A stretch of DNA of 43,682 nucleotides from Thiomargarita sp. (GCA_020720115.1 DYPD01000019.1:1-43682), one strand, 5' to 3'. Numbered from the stretch's first letter, positions 7,957 through 18,556 are shown. Notes: generated from the letters alone by a model not told the origin. A program made the numbers and translations.

Positions 7957-9526
7957 GAACCCAAAAACTGCTACACAATTAGCCCTTGCAAAAATTCTCA
8001 TTGCAGACGATCAAATAGAAAGTTTAGAGCTGCTGGGCACTTATTTGCAGGATGCTGGATATAAAACTTTGCTGGTTAGTGAGAGTGGCAATTGTTTACA
8101 CATGGCAGAAACAGAACAACCTGATTTAATTCTGCTTGACATCATGATGCTAGAAATGGATGGTTTTGAAGTGTGTCAGCAGCTTAAAACCAATCCTACA
8201 ACCTGGAAAATTCCGGTTATTTTTCTCAGCGGTTTAACAACGATTGAAAATAAGATTAAAGGTTTCCGTTTAGGTGCAGCGGACTATATTAATAAGCCTT
8301 TTCAATTGGAAGAAGTCTTGGTGCGGGTTAATACCCAGGTGCATTTACGCCTCATGCGCCGTCAACTTGAACACCAAAATCAACTTTTGCAGGAACAGGC
8401 GCGACAACTCGCGCAACGTGTCCAGCATTCGCAGATTGTCAGTCAAGCCAAAAGCCGCTTTATGGCGATGAGCAGCCACGATTTGCGCCAACCTTTGCAC
8501 GCACTCAGTTTGTTATTAGAAACCCTGGGTAGCAAACAAGAAAACGCACATTTAGCGGTGTTGATTGCCCGCATTCGCCAGTCTATCAATGCGCTATCCA
8601 CCTTGTTTAATACGTTGCTGGATATGTCACAACTGGATGCAGAACATCTGCAAACCTGTGTTGAAACCCTAGATTTAAATCTATTGGTGGCTCAATTGGC
8701 GGAAGAATTTGCTGAACAAACCCGGAGTAAAGGGTTGCAACTCAGGTTTGCTGACTGTCCAAAAGCGGTGCGTAGCAATCCTTCTTTGCTTAAACGTATT
8801 TTGCAAAACCTGTTGTCTAATGCAATTCGTTATACGCAGCAAGGCTGGATAGCATTCAATTACCAGTTAGCGGGTGAGTTTTTAATTATACAACTAGAAG
8901 ATACTGGCGTCGGTATTGCTGAAGATAAACAAAGCCTGGTGTTTGAAGAATTTTATCGCATTGAACGTAGCGATATAAAAGAACCAGGCTTGGGTTTTGG
9001 ATTAAGTATTGTCAAGCGTTTAGCAGACCTATTGCGCCATCCACTGCACCTGCATTCAATACCAGGTAAAGGCACTTGTTTTAGTCTCAGCGTGCCTTGG
9101 GTTGAAAGGATAAATGAAGAAACTTTAGAAGATGACTTAGGTAGTCTGGTCAATGGTCAATGCGTGGCTTTACTGGATGAGGATGCCGTGACTTTGGCAA
9201 TTACGCAAGAACTGCTGGAAGATTGGGGGTATGAAGTGATAGCGGCAAACAACTTGGCGGTTTTGCTGAAAGCCTTAGAAGGGCACGGTATTCAGGTGCT
9301 GGTGACGGATTATCAAGTACAGCAGATGCGCGGCATACAACTCATGCAGCAAGTGCAACGCCAGCAAAAGCGTCTCGTACCAACGCTGTTTATGACCACT
9401 GAAACCGCCTTGCAACAGATTGCGGAAATGAAAAGGCAGGGCGCAATAGTGCTGTTGAAACCTGTCAATCCGGATCGTTTGTATGAGGTTTTACAACAAC
9501 TTAAAGCGGCTTTACCCAGCCTTTGA
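7949..9526 (+). CDS. Hybrid sensor kinase, REC-HisKA-HATPase-REC
   Basis: The protein has about 525 residues from ATG 7949, overlapping the ABC gene by 8 bases (a TTG at 7940 is also in frame). The first receiver has Asp20/21, phospho-acceptor Asp64 and Lys116. A coiled coil leads to the HisKA motif SSHDLRQPLHAL with His177. The ATPase domain shows N-box LLSNAIRY, DTGVGIAED and a GLGFGLSIV lid. A second receiver (about 405-525) retains LLDED, VTDYQ and LLKPV. There is no sensor or membrane domain, so input probably comes by phosphorylation of the first receiver. No output regulator is encoded nearby. It converges on the DUF808 gene with a 7-base gap and no visible terminator. Confidence 0.9.
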   Translation: MFENPKTATQLALAKILIADDQIESLELLGTYLQDAGYKTLLVSESGNCLHMAETEQPDLILLDIMMLEMDGFEVCQQLKTNPTTWKIPVIFLSGLTTIENKIKGFRLGAADYINKPFQLEEVLVRVNTQVHLRLMRRQLEHQNQLLQEQARQLAQRVQHSQIVSQAKSRFMAMSSHDLRQPLHALSLLLETLGSKQENAHLAVLIARIRQSINALSTLFNTLLDMSQLDAEHLQTCVETLDLNLLVAQLAEEFAEQTRSKGLQLRFADCPKAVRSNPSLLKRILQNLLSNAIRYTQQGWIAFNYQLAGEFLIIQLEDTGVGIAEDKQSLVFEEFYRIERSDIKEPGLGFGLSIVKRLADLLRHPLHLHSIPGKGTCFSLSVPWVERINEETLEDDLGSLVNGQCVALLDEDAVTLAITQELLEDWGYEVIAANNLAVLLKALEGHGIQVLVTDYQVQQMRGIQLMQQVQRQQKRLVPTLFMTTETALQQIAEMKRQGAIVLLKPVNPDRLYEVLQQLKAALPSL

Positions 9527-9533
9527 AGTGCGT

Positions 9534-10424
9534 TTAGGAGGATTTTGCAGCAAACAGGTGTCTGCCTGTTTCGACAAGCGCGAAAACCAGTCCGCCCGCC
9601 AGTAACCCGGCGCACAACTCGGCTGCCAGCGTTGGCATAAATGCCAAGCCATGATGCACAAATTCCAGATGATGTACGAAAATGCCACCGCCTACCAACA
9701 ACATGGCGACCGTGCCAATGACCGACAGCGCCTTGATGACAACGGGCATGAGGCGCACTAATAGAGCGCCGATCCAGTGCAACAGCGCCTGAATGCGCCC
9801 CTGTAGCAGTTGCGCTCGCTGCATCAACCAAAAACCTATGTCATCCATGCGTACCAACAAGGCGACAAACCCATAGACGCCAACGGTTGCGATCAGCGCC
9901 ACCAGCGACACTACAATTAACTGCAACATCAACCGCTGTTCGATCACAGAACCAAGGGCTATGATGATGATTTCAATAGATAAAATAAAATCCGTGATAA
10001 TCGCGCTGCGGATTTTTTGGCGCTCTAGGTCAACGATGGTGTCATGGGTAGCCTGTCGCACTTCTGCTTGATGTTCGGCTTGTTGGGGATGGGGGAAAAA
10101 CCATTCCCACATTTTTTCTGCGCCTTCAAAACTTAAGTACAGTCCGCCGATTAACAAAATGGGCACAATTAAGCCAGGCAAAAAGGCGCTGAGTAAAAAA
10201 GCTAAGGGTAAGATGATGAGTTTATTCAGAATTGAACCTTTGCTAATCGCCCATAGCACGGGCAATTCGCGGCTGGCGTGAAAACCTGAGGCTTTTTCTG
10301 CATTGACCGCTAAATCGTCACCTAACACGCCGGCGGTCTTTTTCGCCGCGATCTTGGTCATTACCGCTGCGTCATCCAGTAAAACCGCTATATCATCCAA
10401 AATAGCAAATAAACCGCCAGCCAT
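9534..10424 (-). CDS. DUF808 (YedI-like) inner-membrane protein
   Basis: The 296-residue protein starts with MAGGLFAILDDIAVLLDDAA, the conserved opening of the DUF808/YedI family, followed by KKTAGVLGDDLAVNAEKASG. Several hydrophobic helices follow (roughly 70-100, 145-165, 165-195, 230-255 and 265-285). The family is widespread in Proteobacteria and its function is unknown. It lies 20 bases downstream of the transglutaminase-like gene on the same strand, so it may be the last gene of the fusion ATP-grasp operon. Whether it takes part in that pathway is not shown by the sequence. Confidence 0.9.
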   Translation of the reverse strand: MAGGLFAILDDIAVLLDDAAVMTKIAAKKTAGVLGDDLAVNAEKASGFHASRELPVLWAISKGSILNKLIILPLAFLLSAFLPGLIVPILLIGGLYLSFEGAEKMWEWFFPHPQQAEHQAEVRQATHDTIVDLERQKIRSAIITDFILSIEIIIIALGSVIEQRLMLQLIVVSLVALIATVGVYGFVALLVRMDDIGFWLMQRAQLLQGRIQALLHWIGALLVRLMPVVIKALSVIGTVAMLLVGGGIFVHHLEFVHHGLAFMPTLAAELCAGLLAGGLVFALVETGRHLFAAKSS

Positions 10425-10444
10425 TTTCTGTTGCTCCTATTGAT

Positions 10445-11329
10445 TTATTCTGTTTCTAAGCGTTCCACGTCCACTGCTACCATCAGTGTATGTGTACCGC
10501 CGCCGAAGACAATGCCTTTAAGCGGCGTGACATCGCCGTAATCGCGTCCCCAGGCGGTGGTAATGTACTGGTGTGCGGGAATTTGGTTGTTGGTGGGATC
10601 AAAATCTATCCAACCTTGTTCGGGGACATAAATGGAAAACCAAGCGTGCGAAGCGTCTACTCCGCGTAGCTTGACTTGTCCAGGCGGCGGTAGGGTTTCC
10701 AGGTAGCCGCTGACGTAACGCGCTGCCAGCCCTAAGCTGCGCACGCAAGCGATGGCTAAGTGGGCAAAATCCTGGCACACGCCGCGACGATTGGCAAAAA
10801 CATCAGTCAGCGGCGTGACTATGGTGGTGGAATTGGGATCGTACTTAAACTCTTTGAAAATCCTACTCATGAGTTCTCGCATGGCGTCTAAAATCGGGCG
10901 CTGCGGGGTAAAAGAGAGCAGGGCGTAATCGCGCAGTTCTGGATGAAACTCGATAAAAGGCGAACGCAAGCGATAACGCCGCGCTTCTAACCCAGCGTTG
11001 CTGGTGTCTTGATCCAGTTGATCGCGCACGCTTTCCCAGACCGGCGAGAACGTCAGCAAACTCAAGACTTCTGGCGCGTTGATTTGAATTTCGCTGACGG
11101 AGATGATTTCCAAGCTTTTATGCGGTTGCTGCACCGCAAAATAATCCACCCAGTTACCAAAAAAATCTTGCCGTTGGGTTTGCAGGGTGGGCGTGGGTTC
11201 TATCGCTATGTGGTTGTTTTTACAGATTTGCATGGACGTGTTGCGCGGACGCAGACAAGCCAAGTTGTGACATAAACCCACATGATCTTGGTAGTTGTAG
11301 TGCGTAGTATGGGTGATGCGATAAATCAT
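10445..11329 (-). CDS. Transglutaminase-fold cysteine protease-like protein
   Basis: This 294-residue protein has the N-terminal beta domain of bacterial transglutaminase-like proteins (MIYRITHTTHYNYQDHV, then LRPR) and a complete catalytic triad: Cys185 in RRGVCQDFAH, His228 in ASHAWFS and Asp244 in FDPTNN. It belongs to the COG1305 type that accompanies COG2307/COG2308 genes. In the predicted pathway it would cleave or transfer the peptide made by the ATP-grasp enzyme; this is a genomic prediction, not a demonstrated activity. It has no signal peptide. Its ATG overlaps the stop of the ATP-grasp/alpha-E fusion by 4 bases (ATGA), so translation is coupled. Confidence 0.92.
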   Translation of the reverse strand: MIYRITHTTHYNYQDHVGLCHNLACLRPRNTSMQICKNNHIAIEPTPTLQTQRQDFFGNWVDYFAVQQPHKSLEIISVSEIQINAPEVLSLLTFSPVWESVRDQLDQDTSNAGLEARRYRLRSPFIEFHPELRDYALLSFTPQRPILDAMRELMSRIFKEFKYDPNSTTIVTPLTDVFANRRGVCQDFAHLAIACVRSLGLAARYVSGYLETLPPPGQVKLRGVDASHAWFSIYVPEQGWIDFDPTNNQIPAHQYITTAWGRDYGDVTPLKGIVFGGGTHTLMVAVDVERLETE

Positions 11330-13977
11330 GCTTCAACCTCGGCGTTTTCACTGTCGTAGGGCACCAATTGGCGCGGCGTGTCTGTGTGGCTGAAGTAGCT
11401 GTTGGTTAAGGCGTCGGAAATTGCCGGTAGCAGGCGGTCTAGGCGCACCAGCAATTGATCGAGCTTGGCGCGAAATTGCGTGTTTTCGTCCGCTTCGGCA
11501 AGTGCCTGGGGATCGGCGAGGCGCACCTGGGTTAAGGCTTCCAACAGTAGACGCTCTTCTTGGCTCTTGTAGGCAAACAGGTTGTCACGCGGCAGGTTGG
11601 TGATGTAATGCTGTAAACGCTCCAGTTGAAAACTCAAAGCACGCGGGTTGGTTTCGTCTTGCAGCAATAAATCCAACACCGGCGTGATGCTGATTTGGGA
11701 GCGATAACGGCTGCGGTAAGTCATGAGGCTGTCGCAAATCAGCAGTAATTGCTCTAATAACAGGGATTCGTAAGGCAATTGCTGACACAGGGTGGCGCGT
11801 AGCAGGTGCGTGGTCAATTGTGCTCGCTCCAAACGCCGCCCGACGATGAGGAATTTCCAGCCCTGCCCCTGTGTCATGTTTTCTTGGCTTAAACCGTTGA
11901 AGGCGGCAAATACGGTCACGAGCGTGTTGAGCGTGTCCAAGGCGGGATAAAGGATATCGGTGCTGGTGTCGGTAAAAAAGGAATGCAAGCCGGAGAATTT
12001 TGCCTGCCGCTGCGATAAGTCGGCGAGGTTGTCTTCTACCTCGTTGAACACGCGCCAGATGTCGGGTGAGAGGCGTTCGCGCACTGCCCGCGCTGCAAAT
12101 AGCAAACCGTTTAAGTTGTACGCCAAGCTGCCAGGGCGTTTGGCATCAAGAAACACTGACATGAGTTCAGCTTCGGGGGCTTGCAGGCGCTCTGGACTGC
12201 CATCGCCAATAAAACCCGGATAGGTTTCAGTCAGCGCCGTGACAGCGCGTAGCAGGCTGTAGAGGCTGTTGGCGGTGTGCTCTAGTTCTTCGGGGGGTTC
12301 GGTCAGATAACGCAGCAAAGCGCGTAGCAAGCGCGTGATGCCTTCGCCGCGTTCGGCGTAGCGCCCTAGCCAGAACAGGTTTTCTGCGACACGACTGGGT
12401 AATTCGCCACGTCCAATGGAGAAATTGGAAGGCATGTCATTGGCAGGCAGTAAAGTGGCGCGATTTTCCGGTTCAGATGCCAGTATCCAGGTATCTTTGG
12501 TCAAACCGCCATCTTGTTCGGAAATCACCGGTTGCTCGCTGGAAGGCGCAACTCTGGTCAGTCCACCCGGCATGACCTGTACATCCGAATCGGCATAGAG
12601 CGCAAAAGTGCGCAATACCAATTGCCGCGCTTCCAGGCGGTTTTCTACAAACACGGGCGCTAATGAACGCTTCGCTTGTTCTTGCCCGACATAGAGTTCT
12701 GGGCGGCTCAAAATACGCTGGCGTAAGGTTTCTTTTTCAATCGCATTGAGCGTCCAGCCACGAATCGCTGATTCACCGGACATGGGCGTGACGGTTTTAA
12801 TCAACAGCTTATCCAGATTTGCCAGCACATGTTCACATTCTTTGCGCTGCCCACACCAGAGCGTTGGCGGCGAAAGCAAACGTAATTCTTCGCCGAGAAA
12901 ATGTTTTGCTAACGCGGGCATGAATTGCAATAAGCCGCGATTTTCTAAGACACCACTACTCGGTGGATTAATCAGAGTAACTTGCCGCAAACGCACTGCC
13001 TGTAGCAACCCAGATACGCCGTAAGCTGAAGTAGGATCAAGCTCTAGTGGATCGCTTAAGTGTCCTGGCATACAGCTAAAAATCACATCTACCGGTTGCA
13101 AACCATCTAAGGTTTTGAGCCACACGCGCCCGTCACGCACAGTCAAATCCGCCCCTTGTACTAGGGTGTAACCTAAATATTTAGCCAGGTAGGCGTGTTC
13201 AAAATAATTCGGCGTACCAGCGCCGCGTGTGAGCATGACAATGCGTGCGTCATCATGCCGCCGCCAGGATAGATGTTGCAAACTCTGCCGCAGGCTGCGG
13301 AAAAACAGCGCGAGACGATGCACCTGAGTGTCCCGAAACAGGCTCGGCAACACTCTCGATAACACAATGCGATTTTCCAGCGCGTAACCCGCACCAGGTG
13401 GGGCTTGCGTGCGATCCCCCACGACGTAAAAATCCCCATTGGGCGCGCGGGTTAAATCCGCCGCATAAAAATGCAAATGCTGTCCGCCCGGCGCGGGCAC
13501 ACTGACACAGGCACGTTGAAAACCGGCGTGAGCATAAATCAGCTCTGGCGGCAGGAGATTTTTACGAAACACCTCGCCGCGACCGTAAATATCCTTCAAC
13601 AGCAGATTGAGCAATTCCACGCGCTGCGCAATACCGCGCTCAATGTTGAGCCAATCGCTGCTCGACATTAGCAAAGGAATGGTATCTAGCTGCCAGGGAC
13701 GCTCCGCCTCATCACCACCAGTGCTGTAAGTCACGCCGCTTTCACGCAACAAACGGCGGCTTTCGCGCTGGCGATTTTGCAACTCCGCCCAGCCCATGCG
13801 TTGCAGAGCGTCTAGTAGATGTTGCCAATGCGGGCGCGTTTGCCCCGGTTCGCTACACATTTCGTCAAAATGCACGCGCTGACAGGGATAATCGCTGAGG
13901 TTCCAAACAGGCACTGTACTTGCCGGAATAGTGGGCATAATTTTAGGCTCGCGGCTTTTAGGGGTTATCAGTGACAC
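11326..13977 (-). CDS. Circularly permuted ATP-grasp / alpha-E fusion protein
   Basis: This fusion has 883 residues if GTG 13977 is used, or 870 from ATG 13938; neither has a strong ribosome site. Residues about 30-505 are an ATP-grasp domain homologous to the protein at 2097-3569, and about 525-860 are an alpha-E domain beginning LPSRVAENLFWLGRYAERGE. Compared with the stand-alone enzyme, the conserved RVPSG is APPGAG and the glycine-rich [10 protein letters not shown] position reads KTVTPMSGES (394-403), so nucleotide binding or catalysis may differ. The C-terminal part of the ATP-grasp domain keeps GGLTRVA and GGLTKDTWIL. It is coupled by a 4-base overlap to the transglutaminase-like gene. 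Such fusions are known in several proteobacteria, usually beside stand-alone copies. Confidence 0.9.
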   Translation of the reverse strand: MSLITPKSREPKIMPTIPASTVPVWNLSDYPCQRVHFDEMCSEPGQTRPHWQHLLDALQRMGWAELQNRQRESRRLLRESGVTYSTGGDEAERPWQLDTIPLLMSSSDWLNIERGIAQRVELLNLLLKDIYGRGEVFRKNLLPPELIYAHAGFQRACVSVPAPGGQHLHFYAADLTRAPNGDFYVVGDRTQAPPGAGYALENRIVLSRVLPSLFRDTQVHRLALFFRSLRQSLQHLSWRRHDDARIVMLTRGAGTPNYFEHAYLAKYLGYTLVQGADLTVRDGRVWLKTLDGLQPVDVIFSCMPGHLSDPLELDPTSAYGVSGLLQAVRLRQVTLINPPSSGVLENRGLLQFMPALAKHFLGEELRLLSPPTLWCGQRKECEHVLANLDKLLIKTVTPMSGESAIRGWTLNAIEKETLRQRILSRPELYVGQEQAKRSLAPVFVENRLEARQLVLRTFALYADSDVQVMPGGLTRVAPSSEQPVISEQDGGLTKDTWILASEPENRATLLPANDMPSNFSIGRGELPSRVAENLFWLGRYAERGEGITRLLRALLRYLTEPPEELEHTANSLYSLLRAVTALTETYPGFIGDGSPERLQAPEAELMSVFLDAKRPGSLAYNLNGLLFAARAVRERLSPDIWRVFNEVEDNLADLSQRQAKFSGLHSFFTDTSTDILYPALDTLNTLVTVFAAFNGLSQENMTQGQGWKFLIVGRRLERAQLTTHLLRATLCQQLPYESLLLEQLLLICDSLMTYRSRYRSQISITPVLDLLLQDETNPRALSFQLERLQHYITNLPRDNLFAYKSQEERLLLEALTQVRLADPQALAEADENTQFRAKLDQLLVRLDRLLPAISDALTNSYFSHTDTPRQLVPYDSENAEVEA

Positions 13978-14028
13978 GCATTGTAGGAATTTTTATTGAA
14001 CACTGACAAGCACCTTGGCTTGAGCGCC

Positions 14029-15165
<1,137 letters not shown>

Positions 15166-15278
15166 CTATAGAGCGGTCAATTTATCATGAGAATCCGCTT
15201 GTTGCACAACCCAGCCAAAAAATATTCCACTGATAATAAGGATTAAGTTAAGAAACGAAGCCAAGTCGGGCAGGGTTT

Positions 15279-15299
15279 GCGCCGCGTTTTTTGCGGCGC
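15279..15299. repeat. GC-rich hairpin between the EF-G-like gene and obg
   Basis: GCGCCGC and GCGGCGC pair perfectly around a seven-base GTTTTTT loop. It lies downstream of the EF-G-like stop (15346) and upstream of obg. No U-run follows the stem in the transcribed direction, so it is a weak candidate terminator or a processing structure. Confidence 0.4.
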
Positions 15300-15345
15300 G
15301 AACAGAGGAAACTTCGATAAGTAGCTACATTTTTTGCTTCCAAAA

Positions 15346-17391
15346 TTACTCGCTGTCTTCTTCTGGTTTGTAGAGTGCAACTATTTGCTGTTGTATTTGC
15401 ACAGGCACCGGTTCGTAATGGCTAAATTCCATGGTGAAAAAGCCATGCCCACTGGTGGCTGATTTCAATTCAATTGGATAATTCACCAACTCCGCCAGCG
15501 GCACTTCGGCTTGAATACTGAGCATTCGTCCCTGCATTTCATTGCCCATAATACGTCCGCGTTTGTTATTTAAGTGGCTGGTAATAGCACCTATCGTATT
15601 TTCTGGCACTGTGATTTCTGCTTGTACAATAGGTTCTAAAACCAAAGGTTTAGCTTGGGTAACCGCATCCATAAAAGCCTTTTTGCCCGCAGTGACAAAA
15701 GCAATTTCTTTAGAATCCACCGTATGGTATTTGCCATCAAATAAAGTCACTTTCAGGTCTTCTAACGGGTAACCCGCAATAACCCCGCCGTCCATGGCTT
15801 GACGCACACCTTTTTCAACGGCGGGAATGAATTGCCCCGGAATTGCGCCACCCGTCACCGCATTTACAAATTCAAACCCAGCACCTCGCGCTAAGGGTTC
15901 AACTTTCAAAAAGACTTCTCCAAATTGCCCGGCACCGCCGGTTTGTTTTTTATGCCGGTAATGTCCTTCTGCCGCCTGACTAATAGTTTCTCGATAAGGA
16001 ATTTTCGGGAGTTGAGTATCCACTTCAACATTAAACACCTGCGCCATTTTTTCTAATGCAACACGCAAATGTAATTCGCCTAAACCGCGTAAGACGGTTT
16101 CATTCAAACTGGCATGGTATTCCAATTTCAAACAAGGGTCTTCATCTACCAATTTATGCAAAGCAGTATTAATCTTTTGTTCATCGCCTTGGCGCTTTGG
16201 ACGAATGGCTAATCCATACATGGGGCGCGGAAAAATCAGGGGTTTTAAATGCAAATAATCTTCGTCATGTGAATCATGTAGCACTGCATCAAAATGCAGG
16301 CTATCTACTTTTGCCACTGCACAGATGTCGCCTGGAATGCCGCGTGACATTTCCACTTGTTCTTTGCCATGTAGCTTAAACAAATGATTGACCTTGAAGG
16401 GTTTACGTCCATCCCCAACAAACAATTGGCTGTCTTTAGTGATAGTACCCTGATGAATGCGAAACAAACCGAGCTTACCCATGAAAGGATCGGAGGAAAC
16501 TTTGAAAACATGAGCAATGACGTGATCTTTAGGATTGGCATGAGCAAAAAAGGGTGCAGCATGACTGCCTTCACCGCGTAGGAAAGGACGCGGATTACCT
16601 TCTAATGGATTGGGCAGCAAGCGAGTAAATACCTCTAGTAATTCGGCAATACCTGCACCGGTTTTACCAGATACAAAACAGATTGGAATTAAATGCCCTT
16701 CACGCAAGGCTTTTTCAAAAGGATTGTGTAATTGTTCTGGGGTGAGTTCTTGTCCTTGTTCTAAGTAAACAGACATGAGCTCTTCATCTACTTCAACCAC
16801 TTGATCAATGAGCTGTGTGTGGGCTTCTGCCACGGAAGAAAAATCTGCTTCACCTTCAGGATTAAAAAAGCAATCTACGACTTGAGTACCGTTGTGGGCG
16901 GGTAAGTTGAGTGGCAAGCACTCAGAGCCAATAGTTTCTTTCAGTTGTTCTAGTAAGCCGGGGAGATTTAATTCGGCTTGGTCAATTTTATTAATGATAA
17001 TCAGACGGCATAGCTTGCGTTCAGTCGCATATTCCAATAGGCGGCGGCTGACTAGTTCAATGCCTGCCGCTGCATCTAACACCACTGCAACTGTTTCTAC
17101 GGCGGGAAAGACGCTCATTGCCAATCCCATAAAATCTGGCATACCGGGTGTATCAATCACATTTAAATGCTTGCCTTCATAATCTAGGCTGGCAATGGCG
17201 GCAGATAAAGAATGGCCGTGTTCTTTTTCTTGGGGTAAAAAGTCGCTGACCATGCTGCCTTTTTCCAAATTACCCAGTTCTTTAATGGCGCCTGCTTGCA
17301 ATAACAGACGTTCTATTAAAGTGGTTTTACCTGCGTTGTTTTGTCCAACCAAGGCGATATTTTTAATCTCTTGTGTGCTGTAATGCGGCAT
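15346..17391 (-). CDS. Elongation factor G-like GTPase (EF-G paralogue)
   Basis: The 681-residue protein has the EF-G domain order: GTPase domain with GQNNAGKTTLI (G1), DTPGMPDF (G3) and NKID (G4), then domains II to V, including the domain IV segment KKQTGGAGQFGEV and the domain V segment IVQAEITVPENTIGAITSHL with NKRGRI. It differs from canonical FusA in G1 (usually GHxDxGKT) and in the G2 region, where the conserved RGITI is replaced by EHGHSLSAAI. That pattern is typical of EF-G-like paralogues whose role (translocation, recycling or regulation) varies and is poorly known. It stands alone, not in the rpsL-rpsG-fusA-tuf operon, supporting a paralogue. CTGGAG sits about 10 bases before the ATG. 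Confidence 0.9.
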   Translation of the reverse strand: MPHYSTQEIKNIALVGQNNAGKTTLIERLLLQAGAIKELGNLEKGSMVSDFLPQEKEHGHSLSAAIASLDYEGKHLNVIDTPGMPDFMGLAMSVFPAVETVAVVLDAAAGIELVSRRLLEYATERKLCRLIIINKIDQAELNLPGLLEQLKETIGSECLPLNLPAHNGTQVVDCFFNPEGEADFSSVAEAHTQLIDQVVEVDEELMSVYLEQGQELTPEQLHNPFEKALREGHLIPICFVSGKTGAGIAELLEVFTRLLPNPLEGNPRPFLRGEGSHAAPFFAHANPKDHVIAHVFKVSSDPFMGKLGLFRIHQGTITKDSQLFVGDGRKPFKVNHLFKLHGKEQVEMSRGIPGDICAVAKVDSLHFDAVLHDSHDEDYLHLKPLIFPRPMYGLAIRPKRQGDEQKINTALHKLVDEDPCLKLEYHASLNETVLRGLGELHLRVALEKMAQVFNVEVDTQLPKIPYRETISQAAEGHYRHKKQTGGAGQFGEVFLKVEPLARGAGFEFVNAVTGGAIPGQFIPAVEKGVRQAMDGGVIAGYPLEDLKVTLFDGKYHTVDSKEIAFVTAGKKAFMDAVTQAKPLVLEPIVQAEITVPENTIGAITSHLNNKRGRIMGNEMQGRMLSIQAEVPLAELVNYPIELKSATSGHGFFTMEFSHYEPVPVQIQQQIVALYKPEEDSE

Positions 17392-17509
17392 GTATAGACT
17401 CCAGTTTTAGTAACACAGATTCCAAGTAGATATTTTATTACTGGAATTTGTATAGGTTGTTGTGGTTGTAGGGGATGCTATTTTGTTGAAACTGCGATTG
17501 AGCAAAACA

Positions 17510-18151
17510 TCAGAGTGGTGTGAGCAAAGCGGGTTGTCCATCTAAATAGGCTTGATTGCCGCGTAATTCTAAACGCCCTTGTGCCAGTGCTCGCAATACT
17601 TTGGGATAAAGCTGATGTTCTTGTTCTAATACCCGCGCTGCCAACTGTTTTGCGTCGTCGTCGGGCAACACGGGGACAATGGCTTGCGCAATCAAGGGAC
17701 CCGAATCTAGGGCTTCTGTGACAAAGTGTACGCTGGCGCCGTGTTGCGTAACGCCAGCCGCCAACGCCCGCTCGTGGGTATGTAAGCCTTTAAATTCTGG
17801 CAATAATGAGGGATGTATGTTGAGTAGACGCCCGTGTAAGTGTTGCACAAAGAGCGGGCTTAAAATCCGCATAAAACCCGCCAGTGCTACAAAATCTGCT
17901 TGGTAAGCAGTGATGATTTGCAGTAGTTCTCGATCAAAGGATTCACGGTCTGGAAAGTTTTGATGTTCTAGCACTGTTGCGGCTATTCCGGCGGCTTGAG
18001 CAATGGCTAAGCCAGCGGCTTGTGCTTGATTGCTGAGAACTAAACAAATTTGATAAGGACAGTCTGGCTGGAGGCTGTCTGCTAGAATTGCTTGCATATT
18101 GCTACCGCGTCCAGAAATGAAGAGGGCGATAGAGGGTTTGTTGTTATTCAT
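17510..18151 (-). CDS. purN: Phosphoribosylglycinamide formyltransferase (GAR transformylase)
   Basis: PurN transfers a formyl group from 10-formyl-tetrahydrofolate to GAR in purine biosynthesis. The 213-residue protein shows the phosphate-binding GRGSNMQAIL near the N-terminus and the catalytic set Asn111 and His113 (LLNIHPSLLPEFKG) and Asp149 (EALDSGPLIAQ). It is full length for the family (about 210). It usually follows purM; here the gene upstream on the same strand is a short IS630-type helix-turn-helix gene, 21 bases away, so purN either shares that gene's promoter or has one inside it. The next gene downstream starts 118 bases away. Confidence 0.96.
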   Translation of the reverse strand: MNNNKPSIALFISGRGSNMQAILADSLQPDCPYQICLVLSNQAQAAGLAIAQAAGIAATVLEHQNFPDRESFDRELLQIITAYQADFVALAGFMRILSPLFVQHLHGRLLNIHPSLLPEFKGLHTHERALAAGVTQHGASVHFVTEALDSGPLIAQAIVPVLPDDDAKQLAARVLEQEHQLYPKVLRALAQGRLELRGNQAYLDGQPALLTPL

Positions 18152-18172
18152 TGTGGGTTTTAGGGGTGGTTT

Positions 18173-18556
18173 TTATTTGGTATTGAGGCGGGCGACATTG
18201 AGAAGATCGGTATAGGATTTTGCTGAATTGTATTCCACTTCATACTGGTCTTTGATGTAGGTTTTGAGCGCATCGCTGCTGATTTCTTCATGCTGGCGAA
18301 TATAAGCAATAATTGCTTCACGTTCTGGTGCTGAAAGATAGCCTTTTGAACCTCGGTAACCGAGTTTTAAGCCGGCCACGCCACGTTCAAAATAAATAGG
18401 TTTCCATTTATCAATGAATTGCAGGCTAATATTTAATAAATCTGCAATTTCTGCGCGGCTGTAGCCTTTAATTGACATGCGCACTGCCAGTGCTCTTTTA
18501 ATTTCTAAAGGCTTGCCAGTTTCTATGAGGGTTAATAAATCTTCTTGGCTATTCAT
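18173..18556 (-). CDS. IS630-type helix-turn-helix protein lacking the DDE domain
   Basis: The 127 residues correspond to the N-terminal DNA-binding half of IS630/Tc1-mariner-type transposases: a first helix-turn-helix (about 25-55, YSRAEIADLLNISLQFIDKW), the YRGSKGYLS linker (68-76) and a second winged helix (about 78-120) with the usual SYxDLL near its end. In transposases the DDE catalytic domain would follow; here the frame ends at SYTDLLNVARLNTK and purN starts 21 bases later, so no catalytic part exists. It could be a truncated insertion sequence or a domesticated DNA-binding protein; the clean stop and tight spacing lean towards a retained gene. No terminal inverted repeats were recognised. 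Confidence 0.7.
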   Translation of the reverse strand: MNSQEDLLTLIETGKPLEIKRALAVRMSIKGYSRAEIADLLNISLQFIDKWKPIYFERGVAGLKLGYRGSKGYLSAPEREAIIAYIRQHEEISSDALKTYIKDQYEVEYNSAKSYTDLLNVARLNTK

